From the NCBI RefSeq assembly GCF_014199435.1, contig NZ_JACIJP010000002.1, forward strand, positions 62,001 to 126,000: 64,000 nt of DNA, given 5' to 3'. Positions within the stretch are counted from its first letter, which is position 1. Every line of letters starts with the position of its first letter. The DNA comes from Sphingobium subterraneum (GTDB lineage Bacteria; Pseudomonadota; Alphaproteobacteria; Sphingomonadales; Sphingomonadaceae). Shown here piece after piece: positions 16,257 to 24,246 of the stretch. The translations under genes and the position numbers were made by a program. The notes under the pieces are model-generated. The model searched no databases and was not told the DNA's origin. It saw only the letters and a program-made list of their open reading frames with translations.

Positions 16257-17184
16257 CCCGGTCTCCGCCCTTCAGGCCGAGGATAGCGCGCGCCTCATCG
16301 GGCGTGGCGATCTCCAGCCCCAGCGCTTCGACAATCGTACGGATCTTGCGGACTTGTTCGGCATTGGATTTGGCGAGTTCGCCCCGCCCGATATACAGGC
16401 TGTCCTCCAGCCCCACCCGCACCGCGCCGCCAAGGATCGCGGCGACAGTGACGAAATGCATCTGCTGACGGCCGACGCCAAAGGCCGAGAATTTGTAATC
16501 GTCGCCAAAGATGCGGTCGGCGAGCATCTTGAAATTGACCAGATTTTCGATGCGTCCGCCCATTCCGCCCTGAATGCCGAATATGCCCTGAATCAGGAAG
16601 GGCGGTTTCACCAGCCCCTTGTCGGCGAAATATTTGAGCGTTTCCAGATGGCTGAAGTCATAGCATTCAAACTCAAAACGGACGTCATGCTGCTGGCCCA
16701 CTTCAATCATGATGCGCTCCAGCATCGCGAAGGTGTTGGCGTAGATCAGATCCTTGGTGCCTTCGAGATAAGGCTGTTCCCAGTCGTGCTTCCATTCGGT
16801 GAACTTGGCGCCGAGTTCAAACGCGCCGAAGTTCATCGAGCCCATGTTGAGGCTGCACACTTCCGGCTTGGCGCGAAGCGCGGGAGCGATCCGGTCGTCC
16901 AGCGCCATGCCGAGCCCACCGCCCGTCGTGATGTTGATGACCGCGTCTGTCGCCTGCTTGATGCGTGGCAGGAACTGCATGAACATGTCCGGATCCTGCA
17001 CCGGGCGACCCGACTGCGGATCCCGCGCATGAAGATGGATGATCGCGGCGCCCGCTTCCGCTGCCTCTACCGCCGAATCCGCGATCTCGCTCGGCGTAAT
17101 CGGCAGATATGGCGACATGGTGGGGGTATGAATGCCCCCGGTGACTGCGCATGTGATGATAACCGGATCAGCCCGACGACCCAT
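16246..17184 (-). CDS. Beta-keto acid cleavage enzyme (BKACE, DUF849 family)
   Basis: A 312-residue TIM-barrel enzyme of the family founded by 3-keto-5-aminohexanoate cleavage enzyme. Members use zinc and acetyl-CoA to convert a beta-keto acid into acetoacetate and a shortened acyl-CoA. The zinc His-x-His is seen in IIHLHARDP (His50, His52), and the late Glu motif in RVGLEDSLYIGRGELA. Members differ in substrate (amino, carnitine-like, hydrophobic acids), and the pocket cannot be read safely here. ATG 17184 follows GGAGGG. A TGCGATCTCA box lies 22 bp upstream, placing it under the GntR-box regulon with its SDR partner. Confidence 0.93.
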   Translation of the reverse strand: MGRRADPVIITCAVTGGIHTPTMSPYLPITPSEIADSAVEAAEAGAAIIHLHARDPQSGRPVQDPDMFMQFLPRIKQATDAVINITTGGGLGMALDDRIAPALRAKPEVCSLNMGSMNFGAFELGAKFTEWKHDWEQPYLEGTKDLIYANTFAMLERIMIEVGQQHDVRFEFECYDFSHLETLKYFADKGLVKPPFLIQGIFGIQGGMGGRIENLVNFKMLADRIFGDDYKFSAFGVGRQQMHFVTVAAILGGAVRVGLEDSLYIGRGELAKSNAEQVRKIRTIVEALGLEIATPDEARAILGLKGGDRVDF

Positions 17185-17205
17185 AAATCCCTCCATTGTT
17201 TGATC

Positions 17206-17215
17206 TGCGATCTCA
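17206..17215. promoter_or_regulatory. GntR-box copy 2: TGCGATCTCA upstream of BKACE-SDR
   Basis: One-base variant of the recurrent palindrome, ending 22 bp before the BKACE start on the minus strand, a position expected at or just after the transcription start. Confidence 0.75.
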
Positions 17216-17334
17216 GTTTATAGGAAATTTCCTGTAGAGCAACTGGGTGTTTGTCCAAAAAGCGAGATGGCCCTTATGCCATTCCGGCAACGGCGTCGGG
17301 ACGGGCGGGGCGGGTGCGCCCATCATGCGGTCGA

Positions 17335-17721
17335 TTATTCGGGAATGCAGACCGCTTCCGCCTCGATTTCCACCTTCCATTCGGGCCGGGCCAGTTCAGC
17401 AATAATCGCTGAACATGTGGGCTTCGCCTCGCCCACCCATTCTTTGTGGACTCTCATCACCGCATCCAGGTCATCGCGGCTGGTCAGATAGAGGCGCGTG
17501 CGAATGATATCGTCGGTCCGACCGCCGAGGTCGGTAATTGCCTGGCGGATGATCTCGAAGCAGCGCGCCGCCTGCCCCGCCGCGTCCGGCCGGGAGGAAC
17601 CGTCGGCCTCTATCGGAGCGCATCCCGATACAACGATTCGATCACCTTGGCGGATAGCCCGGCTGTAGCCATATGCGCTTTCCAGCGACGTGCCGGAAAA
17701 AACCCACTTTTTCTCTTTCAT
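17335..17721 (-). CDS. RidA/YjgF/Rut C-like enamine/imine deaminase
   Basis: A 128-residue protein of the RidA family. It shows the pattern GYSRAIRQGDRIVVSGCAP and the C-terminal ELARPEWKVEIEAEAV, where the Arg corresponds to the conserved active-site Arg that binds the substrate carboxylate. RidA proteins hydrolyse reactive enamines/imines, and pathway-specific members act on particular intermediates (for example RutC in uracil catabolism). It follows the NCS1 permease by 73 bp on the same strand, so it is probably transcribed with it from the box at 19127. AAGGA precedes ATG 17721. Confidence 0.9.
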   Translation of the reverse strand: MKEKKWVFSGTSLESAYGYSRAIRQGDRIVVSGCAPIEADGSSRPDAAGQAARCFEIIRQAITDLGGRTDDIIRTRLYLTSRDDLDAVMRVHKEWVGEAKPTCSAIIAELARPEWKVEIEAEAVCIPE

Positions 17722-17794
17722 ACAATGTCCTTGATGGATTTTCTGCCCGGCCCCGCACAACCGGGACCTATGGCGGCCAAAGTGCCGGGCATGA

Positions 17795-19111
17795 TCAGAC
17801 GGCGGTCACGTTGCTCCGCGTCGGCACGCGATGGGACAATGCGACGTAGAGCGCCGCCTGAAGTACCCCGGCGATGATCGATGCTGCCGGGACGATGGAC
17901 GGCCCGAATGTGCCCCACAGGGTCATGTTTCCCAGCAGCGAGGATATCAGCAACGAGAGGATGGCGGGCCAACGCCACGCGGCAAACTGGGTAAAGGCGC
18001 TGTCGCCCGCGTTGCGCCATTTCTCCCGGCGCACCACCAGGATGTCGACCAGAATGAGCACCGTGAAGCACAGGCTGAACAGGCCGATCACGTTGAGCGC
18101 GGCCTCGATCATGTGGGTCGCATGCAGCAGCAGAACGAGCGCGGCCACGACGCCGAATATGACGACCATCAGATGACGGGGAGGACGGAGCGGCGTCATT
18201 TCCTCGACGGCGTTGGTGAAGGCAATCGAACCCAGATACATATTGGCAAGATTGATGCGAAGCTGCGTCGCCAGCGCCAGCAGCGCGCCTCCGCCGCCCA
18301 GCGCCGTCACCAGATACACGCCGGGATTGGCAACCTGATAGCGGAGCGCGAACCAGATCCCCATCACGCCCGACACGCCGAAAGCGACCAGTTGAAACAC
18401 CCCGCCCATCCAGACTGTGCCCGCCTTCACGATGTCCTGCCGCACGAAGCGCGCAAAATCCGCCGTGACCAGCGCGGTGACGAAAACCAGCCCGTTCATG
18501 ATCCCGATCGCCCCGATGAGCGAAAGCGGAGACGCCCCCATGGCGGCGACCCCTGCGGCGGAAGGCGCGGCGCCCTTCAGCGACAGCACGAGCGCGGCGC
18601 CAAGCAGAACGACGTAGACGATCAGCGTCATCGCTTGAAATTTGCCCAGAAAACGCATGCCGAACCAGACCAGCGGGATCATGCCGATGGCCACCGCCGG
18701 CAGAATGAAGGTCAGCGCAAGGCCGCCCGTCATTTCGCCGATCGCCGCGCCCATGATGTTCGCTTCCACGGCGAAGTAGACCAAAGTGGTGAAGCCGAAC
18801 AACAGACTGAAGAGGACGCTCCCCCGCGCGCCCAGCACCGCACGCGCCATCAGGTTGATGCCGAAGCCGGTGCGGATTGCGGCGCACGCGATAACCATGG
18901 CAACGCCACAGCTTGCGGCCGTGCTGTAGGCCACCGTCAGCACCGCGGTCACCAAGCCATATTGGAGCGTCACGACCGAGGCGAGCTGCATATAAATAAG
19001 CGCGGTCGCCATCCCGAGCGCCGCGAAAAACGGCGTGGTCCAGGAACCGCGCCCGTAAAACGGTACGGGAGAAGTCGCATAATCCTCGTCGTTGCCGCTG
19101 CCACCCGCCAT
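17795..19111 (-). CDS. NCS1-type nucleobase/hydantoin-like permease
   Basis: A 438-residue inner-membrane transporter with about 12 hydrophobic segments and the features of the purine-cytosine permease (NCS1) family. Helix 1 contains FFAALGMATALIYMQLASVV, and a middle loop reads FARFVRQ. Known members move cytosine, allantoin, hydantoins or pyridoxine-like compounds with sodium or protons; the substrate here is unknown. A nucleobase/hydantoin type of carrier fits the HyuAB genes found in the same regulon. AGGGGCGTGAG precedes ATG 19111, and TGAGATCTCA lies 15 bp further upstream. Confidence 0.88.
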   Translation of the reverse strand: MAGGSGNDEDYATSPVPFYGRGSWTTPFFAALGMATALIYMQLASVVTLQYGLVTAVLTVAYSTAASCGVAMVIACAAIRTGFGINLMARAVLGARGSVLFSLLFGFTTLVYFAVEANIMGAAIGEMTGGLALTFILPAVAIGMIPLVWFGMRFLGKFQAMTLIVYVVLLGAALVLSLKGAAPSAAGVAAMGASPLSLIGAIGIMNGLVFVTALVTADFARFVRQDIVKAGTVWMGGVFQLVAFGVSGVMGIWFALRYQVANPGVYLVTALGGGGALLALATQLRINLANMYLGSIAFTNAVEEMTPLRPPRHLMVVIFGVVAALVLLLHATHMIEAALNVIGLFSLCFTVLILVDILVVRREKWRNAGDSAFTQFAAWRWPAILSLLISSLLGNMTLWGTFGPSIVPAASIIAGVLQAALYVALSHRVPTRSNVTAV

Positions 19112-19126
19112 CTCACGCCCCTTTAT

Positions 19127-19136
19127 TGAGATCTCA
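19127..19136. promoter_or_regulatory. GntR-box copy 3: TGAGATCTCA upstream of permease-RidA
   Basis: Exact palindrome 15 bp upstream of the permease start. On the minus strand TTGACA (19168-19163) is followed 17 bases later by CACCAT (19145-19140), a possible promoter, so the box would cover the transcription start, a position that fits repression. Confidence 0.8.
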
Positions 19137-19272
19137 GAAATGGTGTTTCATTTGCGGTGGGATGTCAATATGTCTCTTGCAGATCGTGCGGAACAGCTCG
19201 CGCGGTTATACCGATGCCCCGCGGCGCATGTTCCTCGCTTGTGAAGACGAACCCGTCGGTCCCCAACGATCC

Positions 19273-20544
19273 TCAGACCAGCAGGGACGCCGGGGCTTCC
19301 AGTGCCTGCTTGAGCGCCTGAACGAAGCTGGCCGCGTCCCACCCATCCACGACGCGGTGATCGCAGCTGATCGACAGGTTCATCAGCATGCGCTTTTCGA
19401 CTCGCTCGCCGCCCAGTCCATCGGGCACGAACATCGGCCGTTCGACGATCTTGTTGGGGCCGATGATCGCCACTTCCGGACGGTTGATGACCGGAGTGGT
19501 GGCGATGCCGCCCAACGTGCCCAGCGAGGTGATGGTCAGCGTCGACCCCGACAGTTCTTCCGACGTCGCCTTGCCGTTGCGCGCCGCTTCGGCGACACGC
19601 GCGACTTCGGCGGCGAGCTGCCAGATGTTGCGATCCTGCGCGTCGCGCACCACCGGCACCATCAGCCCACCGTCCGTCTGAGTCGCGATGCCCATATGGA
19701 TCGAGCCGTGCCGTGTCACGACACCCGCCTCGTCGTCGAACCGCGCGTTCATCATCGGAAAGCGCGGGATCATCCGGCCAATGGCGGTGATCAGGAAAGG
19801 AAGGATCGTGAGCTTGGGCCGCTCGCCGCGCGCCGCGTTGAGCTGGGCGCGAAGGGTTTCCAGCGCCGTGACGTCGATTTCCTCGACATAGGTGAAGTGC
19901 GGAATATGGCGCTTCGACGCGGCCATATTGTCCGCGATTCGGCGACGCAGGCCGATGACCTTGATCGCCTCGTCCACCCGACCGGTGCGTGACGCAGGAC
20001 GATAACCCTGGCCGCTGTTGTAGAGCATATAGGCGTCGAGGTCGCTGTGACGAATACGCCCCTCGACGGCCTTGACCTGGGCGAGGTCGATCTGCAGATC
20101 CTTCGCCCGCGCACGCACGGCGGGGGATGCGAGCACGGATGGGCTTTTGCTTTGCTCCGGTAAGGCTTTATCGGCAGGCCCGACCGAAGCAGGTACGGCC
20201 TCCGCTGGCGGTGCTTCGATAACCGGCGCTGGCGGCTCGGTGGCGACAGGCTGTTCCGGTTCCCGCGCAGGCTCTTCCGGCGCAGCGGACGATACAACCT
20301 CCCCAGCCACCTCCACTACGACCAACGGCGCGCCAATCGCGACCTGTTCGCCCGGTTCTCCCGCAAGGCGGACGATCCGGCCGCTGACCGGGCTTTCAAT
20401 CTCCACCGTCGCCTTGTCTGTCATCATATCGACGAGCGGCTGGTCCTCGCTCACGCTGTCGCCCACCGCGACATGCCACGATACGATTTCCGCTTCGGCA
20501 ATGCCTTCACCGATGTCCGGCAGCTTGAAAATATACTCGCTCAT
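19273..20544 (-). CDS. bkdB: Branched-chain 2-oxoacid dehydrogenase E2 (lipoyl acyltransferase)
   Basis: A 423-residue E2 core subunit. The N-terminal lipoyl domain contains the lipoylated Lys in MMTDKATVEIESP. An Ala/Pro/Glu-rich linker follows (about residues 85-135). The peripheral-subunit-binding domain is ASPAVRARAKDLQIDLAQVKA, and the C-terminal acyltransferase domain has the catalytic SCDHRVVDG. It accepts the acyl group from E1 and passes it to CoA. Its ATG overlaps the E1-beta stop by one base. No E3 (lipoamide dehydrogenase) gene follows, so a shared E3 from elsewhere must serve. Confidence 0.93.
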   Translation of the reverse strand: MSEYIFKLPDIGEGIAEAEIVSWHVAVGDSVSEDQPLVDMMTDKATVEIESPVSGRIVRLAGEPGEQVAIGAPLVVVEVAGEVVSSAAPEEPAREPEQPVATEPPAPVIEAPPAEAVPASVGPADKALPEQSKSPSVLASPAVRARAKDLQIDLAQVKAVEGRIRHSDLDAYMLYNSGQGYRPASRTGRVDEAIKVIGLRRRIADNMAASKRHIPHFTYVEEIDVTALETLRAQLNAARGERPKLTILPFLITAIGRMIPRFPMMNARFDDEAGVVTRHGSIHMGIATQTDGGLMVPVVRDAQDRNIWQLAAEVARVAEAARNGKATSEELSGSTLTITSLGTLGGIATTPVINRPEVAIIGPNKIVERPMFVPDGLGGERVEKRMLMNLSISCDHRVVDGWDAASFVQALKQALEAPASLLV

Positions 20545-21557
20545 CAAAGTCTCATCGTGCGTTTGAGGGCTTCACCAAGGCGTAGCGGGCCGGGGAAATA
20601 TTCCCATTCGAAGGCGTGCGGATAGGGCGTGTCCCATCCGGTGACGCGCTCGACCGGCGCTTCGAGTGCGAAGAAGCAATGTTCCTGCACCAGTGCGGCC
20701 AGTTCCGCTCCGAAACCGCTGGTGCGGGTCGCTTCGTGGACGACGACGCAGCGTCCGGTCCGGCTCACCGACGCGACAATCGTTTCGAGGTCGAGGGGAA
20801 TAAGCGTGCGCAGGTCGATGACTTCGGCGTCGATCCCGGTTTCCTGCGCTGCGGCCAGCGCGACATGCGCCATCGTCCCATAAGCGAGGATTGTCACATC
20901 CTGCCCGGCGCGCACGATCCGTGCTTTGCCAAGGGGAACGACATAATGGTCCTCCGGCACATCCGCGTCCGGGTGACCGGCCCAGCTCTGCACCGGACGA
21001 TCGTGATGGCCATCGAACGGTCCGTTATAGAGGCGCTTGGGCTCGAAAAAGAGGACCGGATCATCGTCCTCGATCGCCGCGATCAGCAGGCCCTTGGCAT
21101 CATAGGGTGTGGACGGGATGACGGTTTTCAAACCCGCCACATGGGTGAAGATCCCTTCGGGCGACTGGCTGTGCGTCTGCCCACCATAGATGCCCCCGCC
21201 ATAGGGCGAACGCACCGTGATCGGCGACCACCATTCCCCGCCCGTGCGATAGCGCATGCGAGCAGCTTCGGAGATGAGCTGATCGGTGGCGGGATAGATA
21301 TAGTCGGCAAACTGGATCTCGACCACCGGCCGCTTGCCATACGCCCCCATGCCCACGGCTGCCGCAACGATGCCGCCTTCGGAAATGGGCGCATCGAAGA
21401 CCCGGGTCTTCCCATAGCGTTGCTGCAGCCTGTCGGTGGCGCGGAACACGCCGCCGAAATAGCCGACATCCTGCCCGAAGATCATCACGTCAGGATCACG
21501 GCCCAGCGCCACATCCATCGCGCTGTTGATCGCCTCGATCATGCTCATCGCGGTCAT
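20544..21557 (-). CDS. bkdA2: Branched-chain 2-oxoacid dehydrogenase E1 beta
   Basis: A 337-residue transketolase-like beta subunit starting MTAMSMIEAINSAMDVALGR. Its patterns are DVMIFGQDVGYFGGVFRAT, EGGIVAAAVGMGAYGKRPV and RSPYGGGIYGGQTHSQSPE, the usual E1-beta blocks around the thiamine diphosphate interface. I use ATG 21557, which overlaps the E1-alpha stop (ATGA); a longer open frame upstream is antisense shadow. It pairs with E1-alpha to decarboxylate branched-chain 2-oxoacids. Confidence 0.94.
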   Translation of the reverse strand: MTAMSMIEAINSAMDVALGRDPDVMIFGQDVGYFGGVFRATDRLQQRYGKTRVFDAPISEGGIVAAAVGMGAYGKRPVVEIQFADYIYPATDQLISEAARMRYRTGGEWWSPITVRSPYGGGIYGGQTHSQSPEGIFTHVAGLKTVIPSTPYDAKGLLIAAIEDDDPVLFFEPKRLYNGPFDGHHDRPVQSWAGHPDADVPEDHYVVPLGKARIVRAGQDVTILAYGTMAHVALAAAQETGIDAEVIDLRTLIPLDLETIVASVSRTGRCVVVHEATRTSGFGAELAALVQEHCFFALEAPVERVTGWDTPYPHAFEWEYFPGPLRLGEALKRTMRL

Positions 21558-22789
21558 GCTAGCACTCCCGACTGCGCGCGTTGCGCGATCAGATGGGGCG
21601 GCAGGTCGCGATAGACATCGTCGAACATCGTCGCCGCGGGAAGCCGGTCGCCTTCCTTCAGCGTGCCGTAGCTTTCGGAGAGCTTGCCTGCCGCCTTCAC
21701 CTCGTCCTCCAGGTCCCTCTGCAGTGCTTCGTGCTGCGCATCGGACCAGTGTCCGTGAACCACGAGATGCTGCTTTAGCCGTTCGATCGGATCGCCCAGC
21801 GGCCACGCTGCCGCCTCGGTCGCCGGTCGATAGCGGGTGGGATCGTCTGATGTGGAATGCCCTTCGGCGCGATAGGTGAACAGCTCGATGAAAGTCGGGC
21901 CACCCCCGGATCGCGCCCGCTCGGCTGCCCAGGCGGTGACGGCATAGACCGCCAGGAAATCATTGCCGTCGACGCGCAGCGCTGGAATGCCGAATCCCAG
22001 CCCGCGCGCGGCGAAGGTCGTGTTTTCGCCGCCCGCGATTCCCGAATAGGACGAAATCGCCCACTGGTTGTTCACGACATTGAGGATGCACGGCGCCTGA
22101 TAGACGCTCGCGAAGGTCAGCGCATAATGGAAGTCCCCCTCCGCCGTGGCGCCTTCCCCGATCCATGCGGCGGAAATGCGGCGATTGCCATCGGCAGCGG
22201 CTGCCATCGCCCAGCCCACCGCCTGGCTGTATTGCGTGCCCAGATTGCCCGAGATCGAAAAGAAACCCGCCTCCCGACTGGAATAGAAGACCGGCATCTG
22301 CCGCCCTTTCAGGCGGTCATGGCTGTTGGAATAGACCTGGTTCATCATATCGACGAGCGGCCAGCCACGCGCGACCAATATGCCCTGCTGGCGATAGGTC
22401 GGAAAGCACATGTCCCCCCGTTCGAGCGCCATGGTTGCCGCCACGGCAACGGCCTCCTCGCCGGTGGACTTCATGTAGAAACTCGTCTTCCCCTGCCGCT
22501 GAACGCGGACCATGCGCGCGTCATAGGCGCGGGTCAGCATCATCGCGCGCAGACCCTTAATCAGGACATCGGACGAAAGCTGCGGATCCCATTCGCCCTG
22601 ACAGCGCCCCTCATCATCGAGCACGCGAATAAGGCCGTAGGCAAAGTCGCGCATTCCAGCGGCGTGAGCATCGACAGCCGGGCGCGGCATGCTACCGGCC
22701 GGAGGTACCTCGATGTGCGAGAAATCCGGCGTTTCGCCGGGACGGCTGCACGGCTCCGGCACATGCAGTCCGACACTGTTCCTGATCAT
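21554..22789 (-). CDS. bkdA1: Branched-chain 2-oxoacid dehydrogenase E1 alpha
   Basis: A 411-residue thiamine diphosphate-dependent subunit. The ThDP/Mg motif is GEGATAEGDFHYAL…NNQWAIS, and the phosphorylation-loop region reads YRAEGHSTSDDPTRY, characteristic of the BCKDH rather than pyruvate type. A family-typical N-terminal extension with 'CFPTYRQQGILVARG' is present. The start codon overlaps the stop of the small ACT-like gene (ATGA). The bkd genes form one operon, probably under the divergent Lrp regulator. No TGAGATCTCA box is found in front of them. Confidence 0.95.
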   Translation of the reverse strand: MIRNSVGLHVPEPCSRPGETPDFSHIEVPPAGSMPRPAVDAHAAGMRDFAYGLIRVLDDEGRCQGEWDPQLSSDVLIKGLRAMMLTRAYDARMVRVQRQGKTSFYMKSTGEEAVAVAATMALERGDMCFPTYRQQGILVARGWPLVDMMNQVYSNSHDRLKGRQMPVFYSSREAGFFSISGNLGTQYSQAVGWAMAAAADGNRRISAAWIGEGATAEGDFHYALTFASVYQAPCILNVVNNQWAISSYSGIAGGENTTFAARGLGFGIPALRVDGNDFLAVYAVTAWAAERARSGGGPTFIELFTYRAEGHSTSDDPTRYRPATEAAAWPLGDPIERLKQHLVVHGHWSDAQHEALQRDLEDEVKAAGKLSESYGTLKEGDRLPAATMFDDVYRDLPPHLIAQRAQSGVLA

Positions 22790-23037
22790 GCTTCAACCTC
22801 GGCTGGATGGAGAAGGGACAACGACGCATCCAGAACGAGCACGCTGCCACGGATTTTTTCGAGGATCAGGTGCGCCGTGGCTTCTTCGAGACCGGGCTGC
22901 TCTATGGTGACGGCAAGCGTGCTGTCGTCGCGCTCGGCCAGAATCTTTGTCGGCAGCAAGGTGCGGAGCGCAAAATGCTCGATGATGCGCGCCACGCTCT
23001 GCGGGTCGGCGACAGCCTGAACCTGGAACCGTGTCAT
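22786..23037 (-). CDS. Small ACT-like domain protein leading the bkd operon
   Basis: A predicted 83-residue protein (from ATG 23037; GTG or an ATG at 23055 are alternatives). The sequence MTRFQVQAVADPQSVARIIEHF…LAVTIEQPGLEEATAHLILEKIRGSVLVLDA follows the beta-alpha-beta-beta-alpha-beta order of small ACT domains such as the IlvM/IlvH regulatory chains. Its stop overlaps the E1-alpha start, so it is translated with it. A role as amino-acid sensor for branched-chain catabolism is an inference; I know of no standard symbol. Confidence 0.6.
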   Translation of the reverse strand: MTRFQVQAVADPQSVARIIEHFALRTLLPTKILAERDDSTLAVTIEQPGLEEATAHLILEKIRGSVLVLDASLSLLHPAEVEA

Positions 23038-23222
23038 CACTACGACCACACCCATGCTGCGCAGCATGGTGCAGCAAAATGGGCCGCAATGAGGGCTGCG
23101 ACCGGTTGCTTCCTGCGCCCAGATAGAAAGTGCTTCATGGTCTCCGCTCCATGGATTTCCCCAGCGAATACCAGAAAATCGCCTGAAAAAAATTGCCAAA
23201 CATGCCCATTATTGCTATTTTT

Positions 23223-23239
23223 GAGAAAGGTTCTTTCTC
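23223..23239. promoter_or_regulatory. Inverted repeat GAGAAAG-GTT-CTTTCTC between bkd and its Lrp gene
   Basis: Perfect 7-bp arms with a three-base centre, in an AT-rich 230-bp gap between the divergent bkd operon and the Lrp-type regulator, 26 bp before the regulator start. Geometry and place suit an Lrp/BkdR-like operator. Confidence 0.5.
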
Positions 23240-23264
23240 ATTATAATTTTTTGAAGAAAATATT

Positions 23265-23738
23265 ATGCCAGAATCGCTTGATGCTTATGATCGCCATATT
23301 CTCGCATTGCTGCAGGCCGACTCATCCCGGTCCAACGCGGATGTCGCTGCGACGATCGGCCTGTCGGAAGCGCCCTGCTGGCGGCGCGTTCAGCGCCTCA
23401 AGCGGGAGGGGTTCATCCGTGCCCAGGTCAGCCTGCTCGACCGCAACAAGATCGGTCTGAAGGCGCAGGTTTTCGCTCAGGTGAAGTTGACTACGGTGGG
23501 CCGCGCAGACCTCTCCCGCTTCACCGACGCGATCCAGCAATTCCCCGAAGTTCTCGACTGTTTCGTGCTGATGGGCAGCGCCGACTTCATGCTGCGGATC
23601 GTCACCCGCGATATCGAGGCGTATGAACGGTTCTTCTTCGAGAAACTGTCGCAGGTTCCCGGCGTGCAGGAAATCAATTCGATGGTCGCCCTGTCCGAGA
23701 TCAAGTCGACCACGCAACTGCCGCTGGACTCGGCATAG
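23265..23738 (+). CDS. bkdR: Lrp/AsnC-family regulator, probable bkd operon regulator
   Basis: A 157-residue Lrp-type protein. The N-terminal winged helix is DAYDRHILALLQADSSRSNADVAATIGLSEAPCWRRVQRLKREGFI, and the C-terminal RAM/ACT-like domain includes VLDCFVLMGSADFMLRIVTRDIEAYERFF. It is divergent from the bkd genes, the same arrangement as BkdR in Pseudomonas, where the Lrp-type protein activates bkd in response to branched-chain amino acids. The symbol is offered on that context and is not proven. A second Lrp protein at 39633-40103 is a close paralogue in pattern. Confidence 0.85.
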   Translation: MPESLDAYDRHILALLQADSSRSNADVAATIGLSEAPCWRRVQRLKREGFIRAQVSLLDRNKIGLKAQVFAQVKLTTVGRADLSRFTDAIQQFPEVLDCFVLMGSADFMLRIVTRDIEAYERFFFEKLSQVPGVQEINSMVALSEIKSTTQLPLDSA

Positions 23739-23762
23739 GGACGCTTGCGCGGCGTCCGTTGT

Positions 23763-24215
23763 CTAGCCCAGCCCTTCCGTGAACAATGTCAGGCCCGGCG
23801 CGGGCGGATCCCAGCTCGTGGCTTCCTTTGCAAATACCGTGACCGACGGCCGGTAATTTTCGCGATCGTCCAGACTGGCGGCGGCCACGACAAAGGTTTC
23901 CGGGTGGCGGCTCAGCTTGGCGAACACCATCGCGCTGCACTGCGGACAGAAATAACGGAATGATGTCCCACCGCTGTCGGCGACATAAGTGAATTCCCGC
24001 GCTTCGCCGGTCGTTGTCGCCGCTTCTCCGGGGGTCACGACAAAACAGCCATGTCCGGTGCCCGAGATTTTCTGGCAGTAGACACAATGGCATTGCAGGG
24101 CGATCAGCGGCTGGGCGTCGATCGAATAGCGCAGCGCGCCGCAGGCACATCCGCCGGTGATCGGCAGGGGCACGGGGTTGTTCGTATACGCACTAAGGTC
24201 CGACAGGTCGGTCAT
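23763..24215 (-). CDS. GFA-family zinc protein (glutathione-dependent formaldehyde-activating-like)
   Basis: A 150-residue protein of the GFA fold with the family cysteines: GGCACGALRY, CHCVYCQK and YFCPQCSAMVF. Such proteins bind two zincs. The founder Gfa was proposed to bring glutathione and formaldehyde together, but most members have unknown roles in sulfur or aldehyde chemistry. ATG 24215 follows GGAGAGGGGACG. It is the last gene of the VOC-hyuA-hyuB-FMN dehydrogenase series, 31 bp after the dehydrogenase. Its presence may hint that a C1 or thiol-reactive aldehyde is released in the pathway (inference). Confidence 0.85.
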   Translation of the reverse strand: MTDLSDLSAYTNNPVPLPITGGCACGALRYSIDAQPLIALQCHCVYCQKISGTGHGCFVVTPGEAATTTGEAREFTYVADSGGTSFRYFCPQCSAMVFAKLSRHPETFVVAAASLDDRENYRPSVTVFAKEATSWDPPAPGLTLFTEGLG

Positions 24216-24246
24216 GCTCGTCCCCTCTCCACTCAACCGGCTACGC

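Noticed and set aside
23763..24215. Calling the GFA protein a formaldehyde-activating enzyme outright
   Set aside because: The family is broad and most members do not act on formaldehyde; only the fold and zinc cysteines can be claimed.
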